Below are positions 43,937 through 53,095 of a stretch of 64,000 nucleotides of DNA, piece after piece. The DNA is from Alteromonas sp. BL110 (GTDB taxonomy: Bacteria; Pseudomonadota; Gammaproteobacteria; Enterobacterales; Alteromonadaceae), in assembly GCF_003443615.1 (NCBI RefSeq), contig NZ_CP031967.1, positions 2,542,001 through 2,606,000 of the forward strand, read 5' to 3'. The position numbers and the translations under genes are program-made. The notes below the pieces were generated by a model. That model was not told the origin of the DNA. It was given only the letters and a program-made list of their open reading frames with translations, and ran no database searches. The first letter of the stretch is position 1, and each line of letters starts with the position of its first letter.

Positions 43937-45388
43937 GTGAAAATGAAAAAAACAAAAATAGCGAGTGCATTGCTTTTAGTAGCAGCGTCAGGGTGGGCGT
44001 CAGCTCAGGAAGTTCCTGTAACTAAAGCAGTCGACTTTAACGCCACAGCGGATTTTGTAGCCGCGGCAGAAGGTAATGAAATCACGCTAACCCAAACGGC
44101 ACCAGAGGGAAATGAAGTAGGTAATGAGTCAGTTTTAAGCCAGGAAGGTGACCTAAACGCGATTGTTGTAGAGGTAACTGGTGACGCGAACGAAGTGCTT
44201 GCATCGCAAATGCAATCAGGCAATACCTTCTATGCAAGTGTTACTGGCAACGGCAATTTCTTGGAGTCAGAGCAAGACAGCTTAAGTAGCACAGCAGATT
44301 TTGTAGTTGAAGGCGACGACAATACCGTCTCTCTTGTTCAATTGGGTGACGGCGGTCCCTTAGGCTTTATCTTTAATCGCTCAATTAATAGTATTGTGGG
44401 TAGCGGCAACATGCTATCAGTGTATCAAGGCGATGGTGGTAATTGGGCTAACAATGCTATTACAGGTAACGATAACACGATTTTTGTAGATCAGAGCGGT
44501 GACTGGCACGAATCATATGTTCGTGAACTGAGCGGCGATGCTAACGTAATTGATGTTATTCAGGACGGTTACTACAACATTTCAGATTTGACCGTAATTG
44601 GCTCAGATAATGAAGTTGAAATTGACCAAGATGGCGACCAGAACGTTATAGGTTGGACCATGGTTGGTGACGGTAATGTGCTTGAGTTTGAACAAGACGG
44701 CGACGGCAATGAAATTACCACAGGCGTGTTCGAAGGTTCGGGCAACGAAGTCAACATTGACCAAATTGGCGATGTAAACCTTGCTACGGTAGAAACCGTC
44801 GGTGGGCAAGCGAATACTTTCGAAATTAACCAAGTTGGCGAGGGAAACACCGCTTACGCAGGGGTGATTGGTTTATTCAATGAGTTCGATTTAACCCAGG
44901 TGGGTGATGCCAACGAAATCAGCACAGTAAACTTTGATGGCATTTTAAACACCGTTGAAATTGAACAAGATGGCGATGCGAACTTGGCATTAGCTCAAGC
45001 CGGCATTGGTGATGCAACTTACTATGCGGATGGCAATATCATCGAAATGTCACAAGAGGGCATAGAAAACACTGCATCTGTTGAGTTGGCTAGTAATGTC
45101 ACTTCAAGTTACAACGAAATTATGGTTGCGCAAACGGGCGAGCTAAACTTGCTCGATTTGCTCGTTAACGGTAATGACAATGTAATTAGTGTAATGCAAG
45201 AAGGCGTTGGAAACTGGGTAACGGACGATTTAGGTGGTCAGTTCGTTATTTCAGGTGATATGAATACCTTTGAAGTAACGCAAATGGGTAACGACAATCT
45301 TGTTACGGGTAGTATAACTGGCAATGGCGGCACGGTAAGTGTTACGCAAGTTGGTGATTACAACGTAGCGACCGTCGTTCAAATGTAA
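43937..45388 (+). CDS. csgA: Curli major subunit CsgA-like, very long and acidic
   Basis: A 483-residue exported protein (signal cut near GWASAQ) made almost wholly of curlin-type repeats; I count about 19 units such as NEVEIDQDGDQN, NTFEINQVGEGN and NTVEIEQDGDAN. E. coli CsgA has 151 residues and five repeats. Each unit should add one turn to the amyloid beta-solenoid. Repeats are rich in Asp and Glu, unlike the neutral enterobacterial form. GTG at 43937 has GGGAG 6 bases upstream; the ATG two codons later is possible. Followed by a hairpin that separates it from csgE. Confidence 0.9.
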   Translation: MKMKKTKIASALLLVAASGWASAQEVPVTKAVDFNATADFVAAAEGNEITLTQTAPEGNEVGNESVLSQEGDLNAIVVEVTGDANEVLASQMQSGNTFYASVTGNGNFLESEQDSLSSTADFVVEGDDNTVSLVQLGDGGPLGFIFNRSINSIVGSGNMLSVYQGDGGNWANNAITGNDNTIFVDQSGDWHESYVRELSGDANVIDVIQDGYYNISDLTVIGSDNEVEIDQDGDQNVIGWTMVGDGNVLEFEQDGDGNEITTGVFEGSGNEVNIDQIGDVNLATVETVGGQANTFEINQVGEGNTAYAGVIGLFNEFDLTQVGDANEISTVNFDGILNTVEIEQDGDANLALAQAGIGDATYYADGNIIEMSQEGIENTASVELASNVTSSYNEIMVAQTGELNLLDLLVNGNDNVISVMQEGVGNWVTDDLGGQFVISGDMNTFEVTQMGNDNLVTGSITGNGGTVSVTQVGDYNVATVVQM

Positions 45389-45411
45389 CTGTACTAAAAT
45401 ACAAAGTGAAT

Positions 45412-45431
45412 AGCCGGGCGTTAGCCCGGCT
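45412..45431 (+). terminator. Hairpin between csgA and csgE
   Basis: AGCCGGGC pairs perfectly with GCCCGGCT over a GTTA loop, 24 bases past csgA and 12 bases before the csgE start. There is no T tract. It probably protects the csgA message from decay or partly stops transcription, so that subunits are made in excess over the assembly proteins. Confidence 0.6.
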
Positions 45432-45443
45432 CAATTCAATAAA

Positions 45444-45836
45444 ATGAAGTATTTGTATCGTTTCTCTTTTCTCACACTAGTTTTAGGTGTGTTCTTTTCT
45501 CCGATTCAAGCGGAAGAAATTCGGTTAGGTGGGTTACTGCTTGATAACAGTATAAGCCGCCAAGGACACGAATTTGCTTCGCGAATTAGTCAATATTGGC
45601 GGGAAGTTCCCGACAGCTCAGGTAAAAACTTAGTAGTTAAAGAAATCATAGTGCCTCAAGCCGGAACGCTACTTTCAGTAATTTATGACAATAAAGTGGT
45701 TTATCAAACTTATATGGGACGTAGGCAAGTTCCAATAGATGAAAAAGTACAGCAAGCTATCTTTTTGGTATTAGACGCGGTAGCGAATGCGAGTATAGAC
45801 AGTAGAAGCCCAGATTTAGCAGGGGACGAATGGTAA
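45444..45836 (+). CDS. csgE: Curli assembly protein CsgE
   Basis: A 130-residue periplasmic protein with signal peptide (cut near IQAEE). Seen family features: LLLDNSISRQGHEFASRISQYW near the N-terminus, NLVVKEIIVPQAGTLLSV, and VVYQTYMGRR. CsgE caps the CsgG pore and guides subunits to it. Its stop overlaps the csgF start (TAATG). Length and order match other curli loci. Confidence 0.93.
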   Translation: MKYLYRFSFLTLVLGVFFSPIQAEEIRLGGLLLDNSISRQGHEFASRISQYWREVPDSSGKNLVVKEIIVPQAGTLLSVIYDNKVVYQTYMGRRQVPIDEKVQQAIFLVLDAVANASIDSRSPDLAGDEW

Positions 45837-46285
45837 TGAAGAAAAAAATTGTAATTGCAGCGCTTGCAGTGGCGACGCTTGTAGCGCCAGCAATAACGCA
45901 GGCAACTGAATTAGTTTATGAGCCAATAAATCCGTCTTTTGGTGGCAACCCGCTCAATGGTTCATTTTTATTAAGTAAAGCAAACTCACAAAATGCGCAC
46001 ACTGCATCATTAAGCGAACGCTCCTACGATGAGCGTCTTCAAGAGTCACTAGAACGTGCCTATATAAATCGCATCGTTCGTGAAATTACAGATATCGCAT
46101 TTGGCGAGCAAGAATATGACGAAGACGGCAATCCGATAGACAGTATTTTTAACCAAGATAGTATTTTTGTTAGCGGTGACTTTCAGGTTGAGCTTATAAC
46201 GAGTAATCCTGACAGCATAGTCGTAAACATTACTAACTTATTGACAGGTGAAGTCACCATTGTAGAAATTCCACGGTTTGGGTAG
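45836..46285 (+). CDS. csgF: Curli assembly protein CsgF
   Basis: A protein of about 149 residues with signal peptide (cut near TQATE) and the conserved N-terminal region ELVYEPINPSFGGNPLNGS, the part that inserts in the CsgG channel. It couples secretion to CsgB-driven nucleation at the surface. The ATG overlapping the csgE stop by one base is chosen; another ATG two codons upstream is in frame. The C-terminal half carries an acidic loop (EQEYDEDGN). Confidence 0.93.
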   Translation: MKKKIVIAALAVATLVAPAITQATELVYEPINPSFGGNPLNGSFLLSKANSQNAHTASLSERSYDERLQESLERAYINRIVREITDIAFGEQEYDEDGNPIDSIFNQDSIFVSGDFQVELITSNPDSIVVNITNLLTGEVTIVEIPRFG

Positions 46286-46293
46286 GGACACAC

Positions 46294-47055
46294 ATGAGAA
46301 GTACCGTTTATTTATTATTGGCTTTGGCATTAACTGGTTGCCAGTCCATCACAAATACACTCCCGCCTGATACCACGGCTGCGGATATTATCAAAGATAG
46401 TGCCACCCTCTCTGAAGTAAAGAGTTTACCGGCACCCATGGGGCAGATTCCGGTTTCCGTGTACGCGTTTAGGGATCAAACTGGGCAGTATAAACCGAGT
46501 ACAGGCGCGAGCTCTTTTTCAACCGCAGTGACACAGGGTGCAACGTCTATCCTTGTTCAAACCCTAAGCGAAACATCCTGGTTTTTACCCGTAGAGCGAG
46601 AAGGGCTACAAAACATTCTTACTGAACGAAAAATTATCCGGGCCGACGAGAAAAGCGGGGGCGATTTACCGCCACTGACCACCGCAAGAATTATAATAGA
46701 AGGTGGCATAATCAGCTACGACACCAATATTCGTACCGGTGGAGCAGGCGTTGAGTACTTTGGTGTCGGAGCAAGTGAATTATTTAGAGAAGACCAAATC
46801 TCCATTTACATGCGCGCCGTTGACGTGAGAACAGGTCAAGTCTTGGTATCCGTTTCAACATCTAAGAAAGTGCTAAGTCAGGAGGTAAGAGCCGGACTGT
46901 TCAGATACGTATCACTTAAACGTTTGCTTGAAGCGGAAACGGGTTACACCACCAATGAACCTATGTTTGAATGCGTTAAGCAAAGCATAGAGAAAGCGGT
47001 GACGGAATTAGTGTTACAAGGAATGGAGAAAGGAGTATGGCGCGCCAAAGCGTAA
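46294..47055 (+). CDS. csgG: Curli secretion channel lipoprotein CsgG
   Basis: A 253-residue outer membrane lipoprotein with lipobox LALTGC (cysteine 16). Seen: PVSVYAFRDQTGQYKPS, the constriction region, SWFLPVEREGLQNILTERKIIR, and the barrel-forming stretches around GGAGVEYFGVGASELFREDQ. CsgG forms the nonameric pore that exports CsgA and CsgB. It is the last plus-strand gene of the locus. A hairpin GTATGGCG/CGCCATAC (47035-47064) spans its stop codon. Confidence 0.95.
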   Translation: MRSTVYLLLALALTGCQSITNTLPPDTTAADIIKDSATLSEVKSLPAPMGQIPVSVYAFRDQTGQYKPSTGASSFSTAVTQGATSILVQTLSETSWFLPVEREGLQNILTERKIIRADEKSGGDLPPLTTARIIIEGGIISYDTNIRTGGAGVEYFGVGASELFREDQISIYMRAVDVRTGQVLVSVSTSKKVLSQEVRAGLFRYVSLKRLLEAETGYTTNEPMFECVKQSIEKAVTELVLQGMEKGVWRAKA

Positions 47056-47096
47056 GCGCCATACATCGCTTTAGTTTAGTTTAATCGATTGTCGGT

Positions 47097-47774
47097 TTAG
47101 TAGGTTACCTGTTGGGGCTGACTAAACTGATGATCAAACCACTTGATAAGTTCAACCCTATTTCTGCATTCTGTTTTCCTGAATATGCTGTATACGTGTG
47201 TTTTCACCGTATTCACACTGATATGCAAGCAATCTGCAATTTCTTGGTTCTGTGCGCCATCGGCAATTTTGCGCGTAATAGCCAACTCTCGTTTAGTCAG
47301 GACTGTAGTTGACGATTGAAGCGCAGCAACGGGCTTAGTTTTTGGCACTAGGTTAGCATCGATATAGCGACTCATAATTTCGCGACTAAACCATTTGTTG
47401 CCCGCCTGAACCTGCTGAACACCGCGAACTAATAACTCTAAACTATCTTCGATATGAAAAATCCCGTTAATACCGTGCTGAAGTGCCGCGTAATGAAAAT
47501 CGATATCAGTTTTTGACACATTAAAAATTACCTTATTTAATTCAGGGTAATCGTTAACCACTGGCAAGCTGAATAAGCTGGCAGGGTCACAATAGTGTGC
47601 GTCAATGAAAAAGGTATAAGTGTTGTTTAGAACGCTTCTTGGCGGGTGGATAGTGCCAGTCGTAACGTTAAACCCACACGATGGCAAAATACTAAGGAAT
47701 TGTTCGTAAGCTCCATCCTTTTTAGTATTTTCTGAGAAACTACTTCTTGTTAAAACGAACGCTTGATGTGACAT
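47097..47774 (-). CDS. csgD: LuxR-type curli regulator, CsgD-like
   Basis: A 225-residue regulator with a degenerate receiver-like N-terminal half and a LuxR helix-turn-helix (LTKRELAITRKIADGAQNQE, then NTVKTHVYSIFRKT). The size and architecture match CsgD, the activator of curli and biofilm genes. No canonical phosphoacceptor aspartate is obvious, as in CsgD. It is convergent with csgG, not divergent from csgBA as in enterics. AAGGAGC lies 6 bases before the start, a good ribosome site. Confidence 0.85.
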   Translation of the reverse strand: MSHQAFVLTRSSFSENTKKDGAYEQFLSILPSCGFNVTTGTIHPPRSVLNNTYTFFIDAHYCDPASLFSLPVVNDYPELNKVIFNVSKTDIDFHYAALQHGINGIFHIEDSLELLVRGVQQVQAGNKWFSREIMSRYIDANLVPKTKPVAALQSSTTVLTKRELAITRKIADGAQNQEIADCLHISVNTVKTHVYSIFRKTECRNRVELIKWFDHQFSQPQQVTY

Positions 47775-48049
47775 GAAAGCTCCTTTTCGTGTACGTCAAC
47801 CTTACGAACTATACAATAGCTTTACAATACTCCAGTGGTCTTAGTTGCGGCGCCAAAGCGTAACAAAATGTAACAGTGAAAAACTTATATTAATTTTGCT
47901 TGAGGATAGATGTTTTTTAAGTGCTCGGTGAATTAAATATAAGTAAATTATCTCTATAAAAAACGTTTGCCCCCTTTGTTAAAAATGACGTTAGTGTATA
48001 GTTCATCACCAAGCTAATCCTTCCAAAATTTCAATACACAGAGAGAACC

Positions 48050-49783
48050 ATGACCGTAAATGTTGACACTCAGTCTTTGATTGCATCTATGCGCGATGTA
48101 GTAGGGCAAGCCTATTTGTTAACTGATAAAGCGAAAAAGCAGCCATATACCAAAGGGTTTCGCTTTGGCGCAGGTGAGGCGCTCGCGGTAGTAAGACCTG
48201 GGACATTGGTGGAAATTTGGCGCGTATTGAAGCTTTGTGTTGAAGCCGATGTTGCGGTAATTATGCAGGCGGCAAATACAGGGTTAACGGGTGGTTCTAC
48301 GCCAGACGGTAAAGATTACGATAGACCTCTTGTTATTATAAGCACCATGCGAATTGATGAAATTCAGCTGGTGGACAATGGTAAACAAATTGTAGGTTTA
48401 GCCGGCAGTACCCTATTTGGATTGGAAGAGACGCTTGCGCCGTATGGCCGAGAGCCACATTCGGTTATCGGTTCATCGTGCATTGGCGCATCTATCGTGG
48501 GCGGTATATGCAACAACTCAGGCGGCGCCTTAGTAAAACGGGGGCCAGCCTATACCGAGCTTGCTCTTTTTGCGCAAATTGATGCCAGCGGTAAGTTATC
48601 TTTGGTAAACAACTTAGGTATTAATTTAGGTAGCGAGCCAGAAGAGATTTTAAATAACCTTGAAAACAAGCGTTATAAAGAAACTGATGTGCAGCACCCT
48701 GACGCTCGCGCTTCAGATAATGAATATGATGAGCGTGTTCGAGATGTTGACTCTGACACGCCGTCGCGTTTTAACAATGACGGCAGGCGACTTCACGAGG
48801 CCTCTGGCTGCGCTGGAAAACTTGCTGTGTTTGCGGTAAGACTAGACACGTTTCCTATTCCCGAAAAGAAACAAGTATTTTATGTCGGCTCTAACGACGC
48901 CGCTGTATTTACAAAAGTGCGTCGCGACATTCTTTCAACCTTTAAGAATTTGCCTGACTCGGGCGAATACCTTCACCGCGATTGCTATGACGTGTCTAAG
49001 AAATACGGCAAAGATATGTTTATCGTTATTAGCAAGCTCGGAGCTAAGTTCATTCCAAAGCTGTTTGCTTTTAAACGCAAATTTGACGCATTTACCGACA
49101 AGTTAGGCTTTTTACCCAACAAAATGTCAGATCGCGTTATGCAATACATGAGCTATATTTTTCCTAATCACTTACCCAAGCGCATGGAAGAGTTTAGGGA
49201 CAAATATCAGCACCACTGGATTTTGGAAATGAGCAACGATGGGGTAGATGAAGCCAAAGCCTACCTTGATGAATTCTTTAAAACCAATGACGGCAGCTAC
49301 TTTGAGTGTACCGAGGAAGAAGCAGATAAAGCAATTTTACACCGCTTTGTTGCAGGTGGAGCAATAGGTCGCTATCACGTTATGCACAGCAAAGAAGTGG
49401 GTGCCATGATGACCATTGACGTCGCACTTCGCCGTAACGATCCAGATTGGTTTGAGGTATTGCCCAAGGAAATAGACGACCAGATAGATACCAAACTGTA
49501 TTACGGCCACTTGTTTTGCCACGTAATGCACCAAAACTATGTATTGAAGAAAGGCGCCGACGCGAAAGTGCTAAAAGGTAAGATTCTTGAAACCTTTGAT
49601 GCGAGAAGTGCTGAGTATCCTGCAGAACACAACGTGGGTCACGAGTACTTTGCCAAAAACGCACTTAAGAACTTCTATCGCGAGCTTGACCCAACCAATA
49701 GCTTTAACCCAGGCATAGGTAAAACCACCAAGCTTAAAAATTGGGCTGAGCATGAAGGTGGCTGTTGTGGTGGACATCACTAA
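48050..49783 (+). CDS. dld: D-lactate dehydrogenase (quinone-dependent, FAD)
   Basis: A 577-residue enzyme, close to the 571 residues of E. coli Dld, that oxidises D-lactate to pyruvate and passes electrons to quinone at the inner membrane. Seen: the FAD-binding segment VVRPGTLVEIWRVLKLCVEADV, AANTGLTGGSTP, SSCIGASIVGGICNNSGG, and a membrane-binding basic region in the second half (KLFAFKRKFDAF, PNKMSDRVMQYMSYIFP). The C-terminus ends in a Cys/His-rich tail (GGCCGGHH), possibly metal-binding. Monocistronic. Confidence 0.95.
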   Translation: MTVNVDTQSLIASMRDVVGQAYLLTDKAKKQPYTKGFRFGAGEALAVVRPGTLVEIWRVLKLCVEADVAVIMQAANTGLTGGSTPDGKDYDRPLVIISTMRIDEIQLVDNGKQIVGLAGSTLFGLEETLAPYGREPHSVIGSSCIGASIVGGICNNSGGALVKRGPAYTELALFAQIDASGKLSLVNNLGINLGSEPEEILNNLENKRYKETDVQHPDARASDNEYDERVRDVDSDTPSRFNNDGRRLHEASGCAGKLAVFAVRLDTFPIPEKKQVFYVGSNDAAVFTKVRRDILSTFKNLPDSGEYLHRDCYDVSKKYGKDMFIVISKLGAKFIPKLFAFKRKFDAFTDKLGFLPNKMSDRVMQYMSYIFPNHLPKRMEEFRDKYQHHWILEMSNDGVDEAKAYLDEFFKTNDGSYFECTEEEADKAILHRFVAGGAIGRYHVMHSKEVGAMMTIDVALRRNDPDWFEVLPKEIDDQIDTKLYYGHLFCHVMHQNYVLKKGADAKVLKGKILETFDARSAEYPAEHNVGHEYFAKNALKNFYRELDPTNSFNPGIGKTTKLKNWAEHEGGCCGGHH

Positions 49784-49812
49784 AGCCTAATGACATAAAA
49801 AGCATCTCAAAA

Positions 49813-49853
49813 GGTTCTACTTGTTGTTTCTTAAATTGAAACCAAGTAGAACC
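49813..49853 (+). terminator. Probable terminator of dld
   Basis: GGTTCTACTTG (49813-49823) pairs with CAAGTAGAACC (49843-49853), and inside it GTTTC pairs with GAAAC, giving a long stem. The tail CTTATCCTTTTC is only moderately T-rich. Confidence 0.55.
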
Positions 49854-50026
49854 CTTATCCTTTTCAGTAAATTTGTTTTAGGTTGCTTTTTGAGTGAATT
49901 CTGAGCTCAACGCCAATGTTTCACATTTGGCCAACCTGAACCAAACCGAGTCCGTTCTAGTAATTAAATATAGCGTTTAAATTTTCGCAGGGTCTTAAAC
50001 TACCTGTAAGTGAAAAGGGATTTGCT

Positions 50027-52057
50027 ATGAAAGGACAAGTAAATAACTCCACCATTCTTCTTCCTGTATTTCTCCCCGCCGTTGCCATTATTTTACTTCT
50101 GGTTATCGGAACCATTAGTGACCCCGAACTTGCCGGTGAGGCTTTTGACAGTACATTAGCGTGGATAACCGAAACCTTTGGTTGGTTTTACATGCTGTCG
50201 GTCGCTATCTTTTTGGTATTTATTGTATCGGTAGCATCATCAAGCTGGGGGAACATAAAATTGGGGCCCGATCACGCAGAGCCTCAATATAGCTTTCCCG
50301 AATGGTTTTCTATGTTGTTCTCAGCTGGCTACGGGGTAGCGCTGCTCTACTTTGGTGTTGCAGAGCCTGTTCTACACTATTCTTCGCCGCCTGCAGGAGC
50401 GGCTGAAACGGTCGACGCCGCAAAGCAGGCAATGCAAATAGCGTTTTTTCACTGGGGTTTTCACATTTGGGCGATCTACGGGCTAGTCGGTTTGGTTCTT
50501 GCCTATTTTGCATTCCGGCATGGTCTTCCCCTATCTATTCGCTCTGCTTTGTATCCGCTGATTGGCGACAAGATCTATGGCCCAGTCGGTCATGCGGTAG
50601 ATGTATTCGCCATTCTCGGTACATTATTTGGTATCGCCACTACGCTCGGACTATCCGTTACTCAGATCAATGCTGGGCTTAACTATCTTTCCGGTGATAT
50701 CCCCATCGATATTATGGTGCAGGTAGGCACTATTGCTATTGTAACCTTTGCGGCAACTATATCGGTTATTGCCGGGATGGATAAGGGCATCAAGCGACTT
50801 TCTATTCTAAACATGCTTTTAGCTGTATCGCTGATGGCCACAGTTTTTGCCATGGGCGAAACTGTACATATTTTAGAGACCTTCCTGCAAAATACGGGAA
50901 GCTATGTTAACGGTATTATCGAACGCACTTTTAACCTTCAAGCATACAGTCGTAGTGATTGGATTGGTAACTGGACGCTGTTCATATTTGGCTGGACCAT
51001 TGCCTGGGCGCCGTTTGTGGGCATGTTTATAGCCAAAATAAGTAGAGGCAGAACTATTAGGCAGTTTGTTTTTGGTGTAATGCTTGTGCCTACCATGTTC
51101 ACCTTCCTTTGGTTTTCTGTGTTTGGCGACACTGCGTTAAATGCCATTATGAACCAAGGTGTTACTACACTTATTAGTGATGTGCAGGAAAACGAAGCGG
51201 TTGCGTTGTTCAAGCTTTACGATTTACTACCCGGTGCGTCAGTCATGTCAGGTTTGACCGTATTGTTAATCATCACGTTCTTCGTGACCTCATCAGATTC
51301 AGGGTCGCTGGTTATCGACTCTCTTGCTTCTGGTGGCAAAGAAGAAAGTCCGGTTTGGCAGCGTATATTCTGGGCGTGTCTGGAAGGCACGGTAGCAGCT
51401 GTACTGCTGTTGGCAGGAGGATTAAACGCCCTGCAAACTATGACGATTGCGAGCGCCTTACCTTTTGCTTTCATAATGTTAGCGTCTGCAGCAGGTCTGT
51501 GGCGTGCACTTGTCATCGAGGGCTATCGAAATAACAGTTTGACGGCGAATACATTGAATAGAAATCATGGTCGGACAACGAGCCTCAAAGGTCGTTTCGC
51601 TGCAATGGTCGATTATCCGAGCCGAAGCGAGGTGCATGAGTTTATTGATAAAACCGTGATTGCAGCGATGAGAGATGTTCAAGCTGCACTTAAAACGCGA
51701 GAGTGGGAAGCGTTCGTAAATCTTGATGAGGAGACGGGTAGGGCCACTTTTAGCGTAGAAAGGCACGAACACATGGACTTTATTTACGATATTCGCATGA
51801 CCGAATATTTAGTACCGGGATTTAGTTACGCAGAACTGCGCTCAGAAGATGACGAGTCGGAAAAGTACTTTCGCGCTGAAGTGTTCCTTCGTCGAGGTGG
51901 TCAAGCCTACGATATTTATGGCTATGATAAGGAGAGTATCGCGAAGGATATCTTGGACCAGTTCGAAAGCTATTTACACTTCCTAGATACTAGTCCAGGT
52001 GAGCTTCCGTGGGAAATGGATGCTTATGATGACATGCTTAACGAAGTAAAAGACTAA
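50027..52057 (+). CDS. betT: BCCT-family transporter, BetT-like (choline or betaine)
   Basis: A 676-residue membrane transporter, nearly the length of E. coli BetT (677). It has about twelve membrane segments within residues 1-500 and a cytoplasmic C-terminal domain of about 150 residues as in osmoregulated BetT. Family features seen: SSWGNIKLGPDHAEPQYSFP at the N-terminus, the tryptophan-rich substrate region NWTLFIFGWTIAWAPFVGMF, and SRGRTIRQF. It imports choline or a related trimethylammonium compound with protons. No betaine synthesis genes are adjacent. Confidence 0.9.
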   Translation: MKGQVNNSTILLPVFLPAVAIILLLVIGTISDPELAGEAFDSTLAWITETFGWFYMLSVAIFLVFIVSVASSSWGNIKLGPDHAEPQYSFPEWFSMLFSAGYGVALLYFGVAEPVLHYSSPPAGAAETVDAAKQAMQIAFFHWGFHIWAIYGLVGLVLAYFAFRHGLPLSIRSALYPLIGDKIYGPVGHAVDVFAILGTLFGIATTLGLSVTQINAGLNYLSGDIPIDIMVQVGTIAIVTFAATISVIAGMDKGIKRLSILNMLLAVSLMATVFAMGETVHILETFLQNTGSYVNGIIERTFNLQAYSRSDWIGNWTLFIFGWTIAWAPFVGMFIAKISRGRTIRQFVFGVMLVPTMFTFLWFSVFGDTALNAIMNQGVTTLISDVQENEAVALFKLYDLLPGASVMSGLTVLLIITFFVTSSDSGSLVIDSLASGGKEESPVWQRIFWACLEGTVAAVLLLAGGLNALQTMTIASALPFAFIMLASAAGLWRALVIEGYRNNSLTANTLNRNHGRTTSLKGRFAAMVDYPSRSEVHEFIDKTVIAAMRDVQAALKTREWEAFVNLDEETGRATFSVERHEHMDFIYDIRMTEYLVPGFSYAELRSEDDESEKYFRAEVFLRRGGQAYDIYGYDKESIAKDILDQFESYLHFLDTSPGELPWEMDAYDDMLNEVKD

Positions 52058-52114
52058 TCGTCTGGACTTAGCGCGGCGAGCTATGAGAAAGCGCTGTAAT
52101 ATCCTGATTGAAAT

Positions 52115-52147
52115 AAAAAAAGAGCGAGTAAAATCCTTTACTCGCTC
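52115..52147 (-). terminator. Terminator of the mmsAB operon
   Basis: GAGCGAGTAAA (52122-52132) pairs with TTTACTCGCTC (52137-52147) over an ATCC loop. On the minus strand it is followed by a run of T residues (complement of 52115-52121). It lies 58 bases past the mmsB stop. Confidence 0.92.
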
Positions 52148-52205
52148 AGTAAGAAGGCCACTTCTTTTGAGGGAAAGTAGCCGTCGGAGAATCGTTGGTT
52201 CTCTT

Positions 52206-53081
52206 TTACGCTAATCGCTTAATTATTGAAGAGAAATCCATACCTGCATTACCTTCCTCGCAGTGCATTTCAAACCATTTCGCCGCAAGTTCACCCATAG
52301 GTACTTGGGCATTTACGCCCTTTGCGCCCTGCATGGCAAGGCCTAAATCTTTAAGCATGAGTGCAGAGGCGAAGCCGCCAGCAAAATCGTTATCAGCAGG
52401 GCTTTGTGGCCCCACACCTTTCACAGGACAATAGCTGGTCATTGACCACGTTTGTCCCGATGCATTAGACGCGATATCAAAGAATACTTGCGCGTCTAAA
52501 CCAAGCTTTTCTGCCAGTTGGAAGCTTTCACAAGTCGCAATCATAGTTGCCCCCAGCAACATGTTGTTGCATATCTTCGCAGCTTGCCCTGCACCGTGGC
52601 CGCCCGCATGAACTATTTTTTTGCCCATTGCGCTAAGTACGCCTTGCGCTTTATCGAATGCGTCAGCATCGCCCCCCACCATAAAAGTGAGCGTGCCGCC
52701 AGCTGCGGCTGCAACTCCACCAGACACCGGCGCATCCAGCATTTTAAGGCCTTTTTTCTCAGCCAATTCCGATACACGTTTCGCCGTTTCAACGTCAATG
52801 GTAGAGCAGTCAATAAGCAAGGTGCCTTCTCGGACAGCACCCAGGATCTGATTTGAATAGATATCCTGTACATGCTTGCCCGCTGGTAACATAGTGATAA
52901 CGATATCGGCCTCAGAGGCGGCTTGCTCGGTACTTTTCGCAATAGTGCAGCCAGCTTCTTTGGCTTTTTCCAGCGCCACTTCGCTTAAGTCAAAGGCCAG
53001 TACTTTGTAATCGTTCTTAACCAGATTCTTTGCCATCCCCGAGCCCATATTACCTAGGCCAATAAATGCAACTGTGGTCAT
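52206..53081 (-). CDS. mmsB: 3-hydroxyisobutyrate dehydrogenase
   Basis: A 291-residue NAD-dependent dehydrogenase of valine breakdown, oxidising 3-hydroxyisobutyrate to methylmalonate semialdehyde. Seen: FIGLGNMGSGMAKNLVK (cofactor loop and family signature), DAPVSGGVAAAAGGTLTFMVGG, and catalytic lysine in GAGQAAKICNNML. It lies 14 bases behind mmsA, whose enzyme uses its product, so the two form an operon ended by a strong hairpin. Confidence 0.94.
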   Translation of the reverse strand: MTTVAFIGLGNMGSGMAKNLVKNDYKVLAFDLSEVALEKAKEAGCTIAKSTEQAASEADIVITMLPAGKHVQDIYSNQILGAVREGTLLIDCSTIDVETAKRVSELAEKKGLKMLDAPVSGGVAAAAGGTLTFMVGGDADAFDKAQGVLSAMGKKIVHAGGHGAGQAAKICNNMLLGATMIATCESFQLAEKLGLDAQVFFDIASNASGQTWSMTSYCPVKGVGPQSPADNDFAGGFASALMLKDLGLAMQGAKGVNAQVPMGELAAKWFEMHCEEGNAGMDFSSIIKRLA

Positions 53082-53095
53082 AATCGTCTCCTCAC

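Noticed and set aside
44005..44850. Several frames on the minus strand inside csgA
   Set aside because: They are mirror effects of the curlin repeat codons (Asn, Gln, Gly, Asp) and repeat with the same period; not independent genes.
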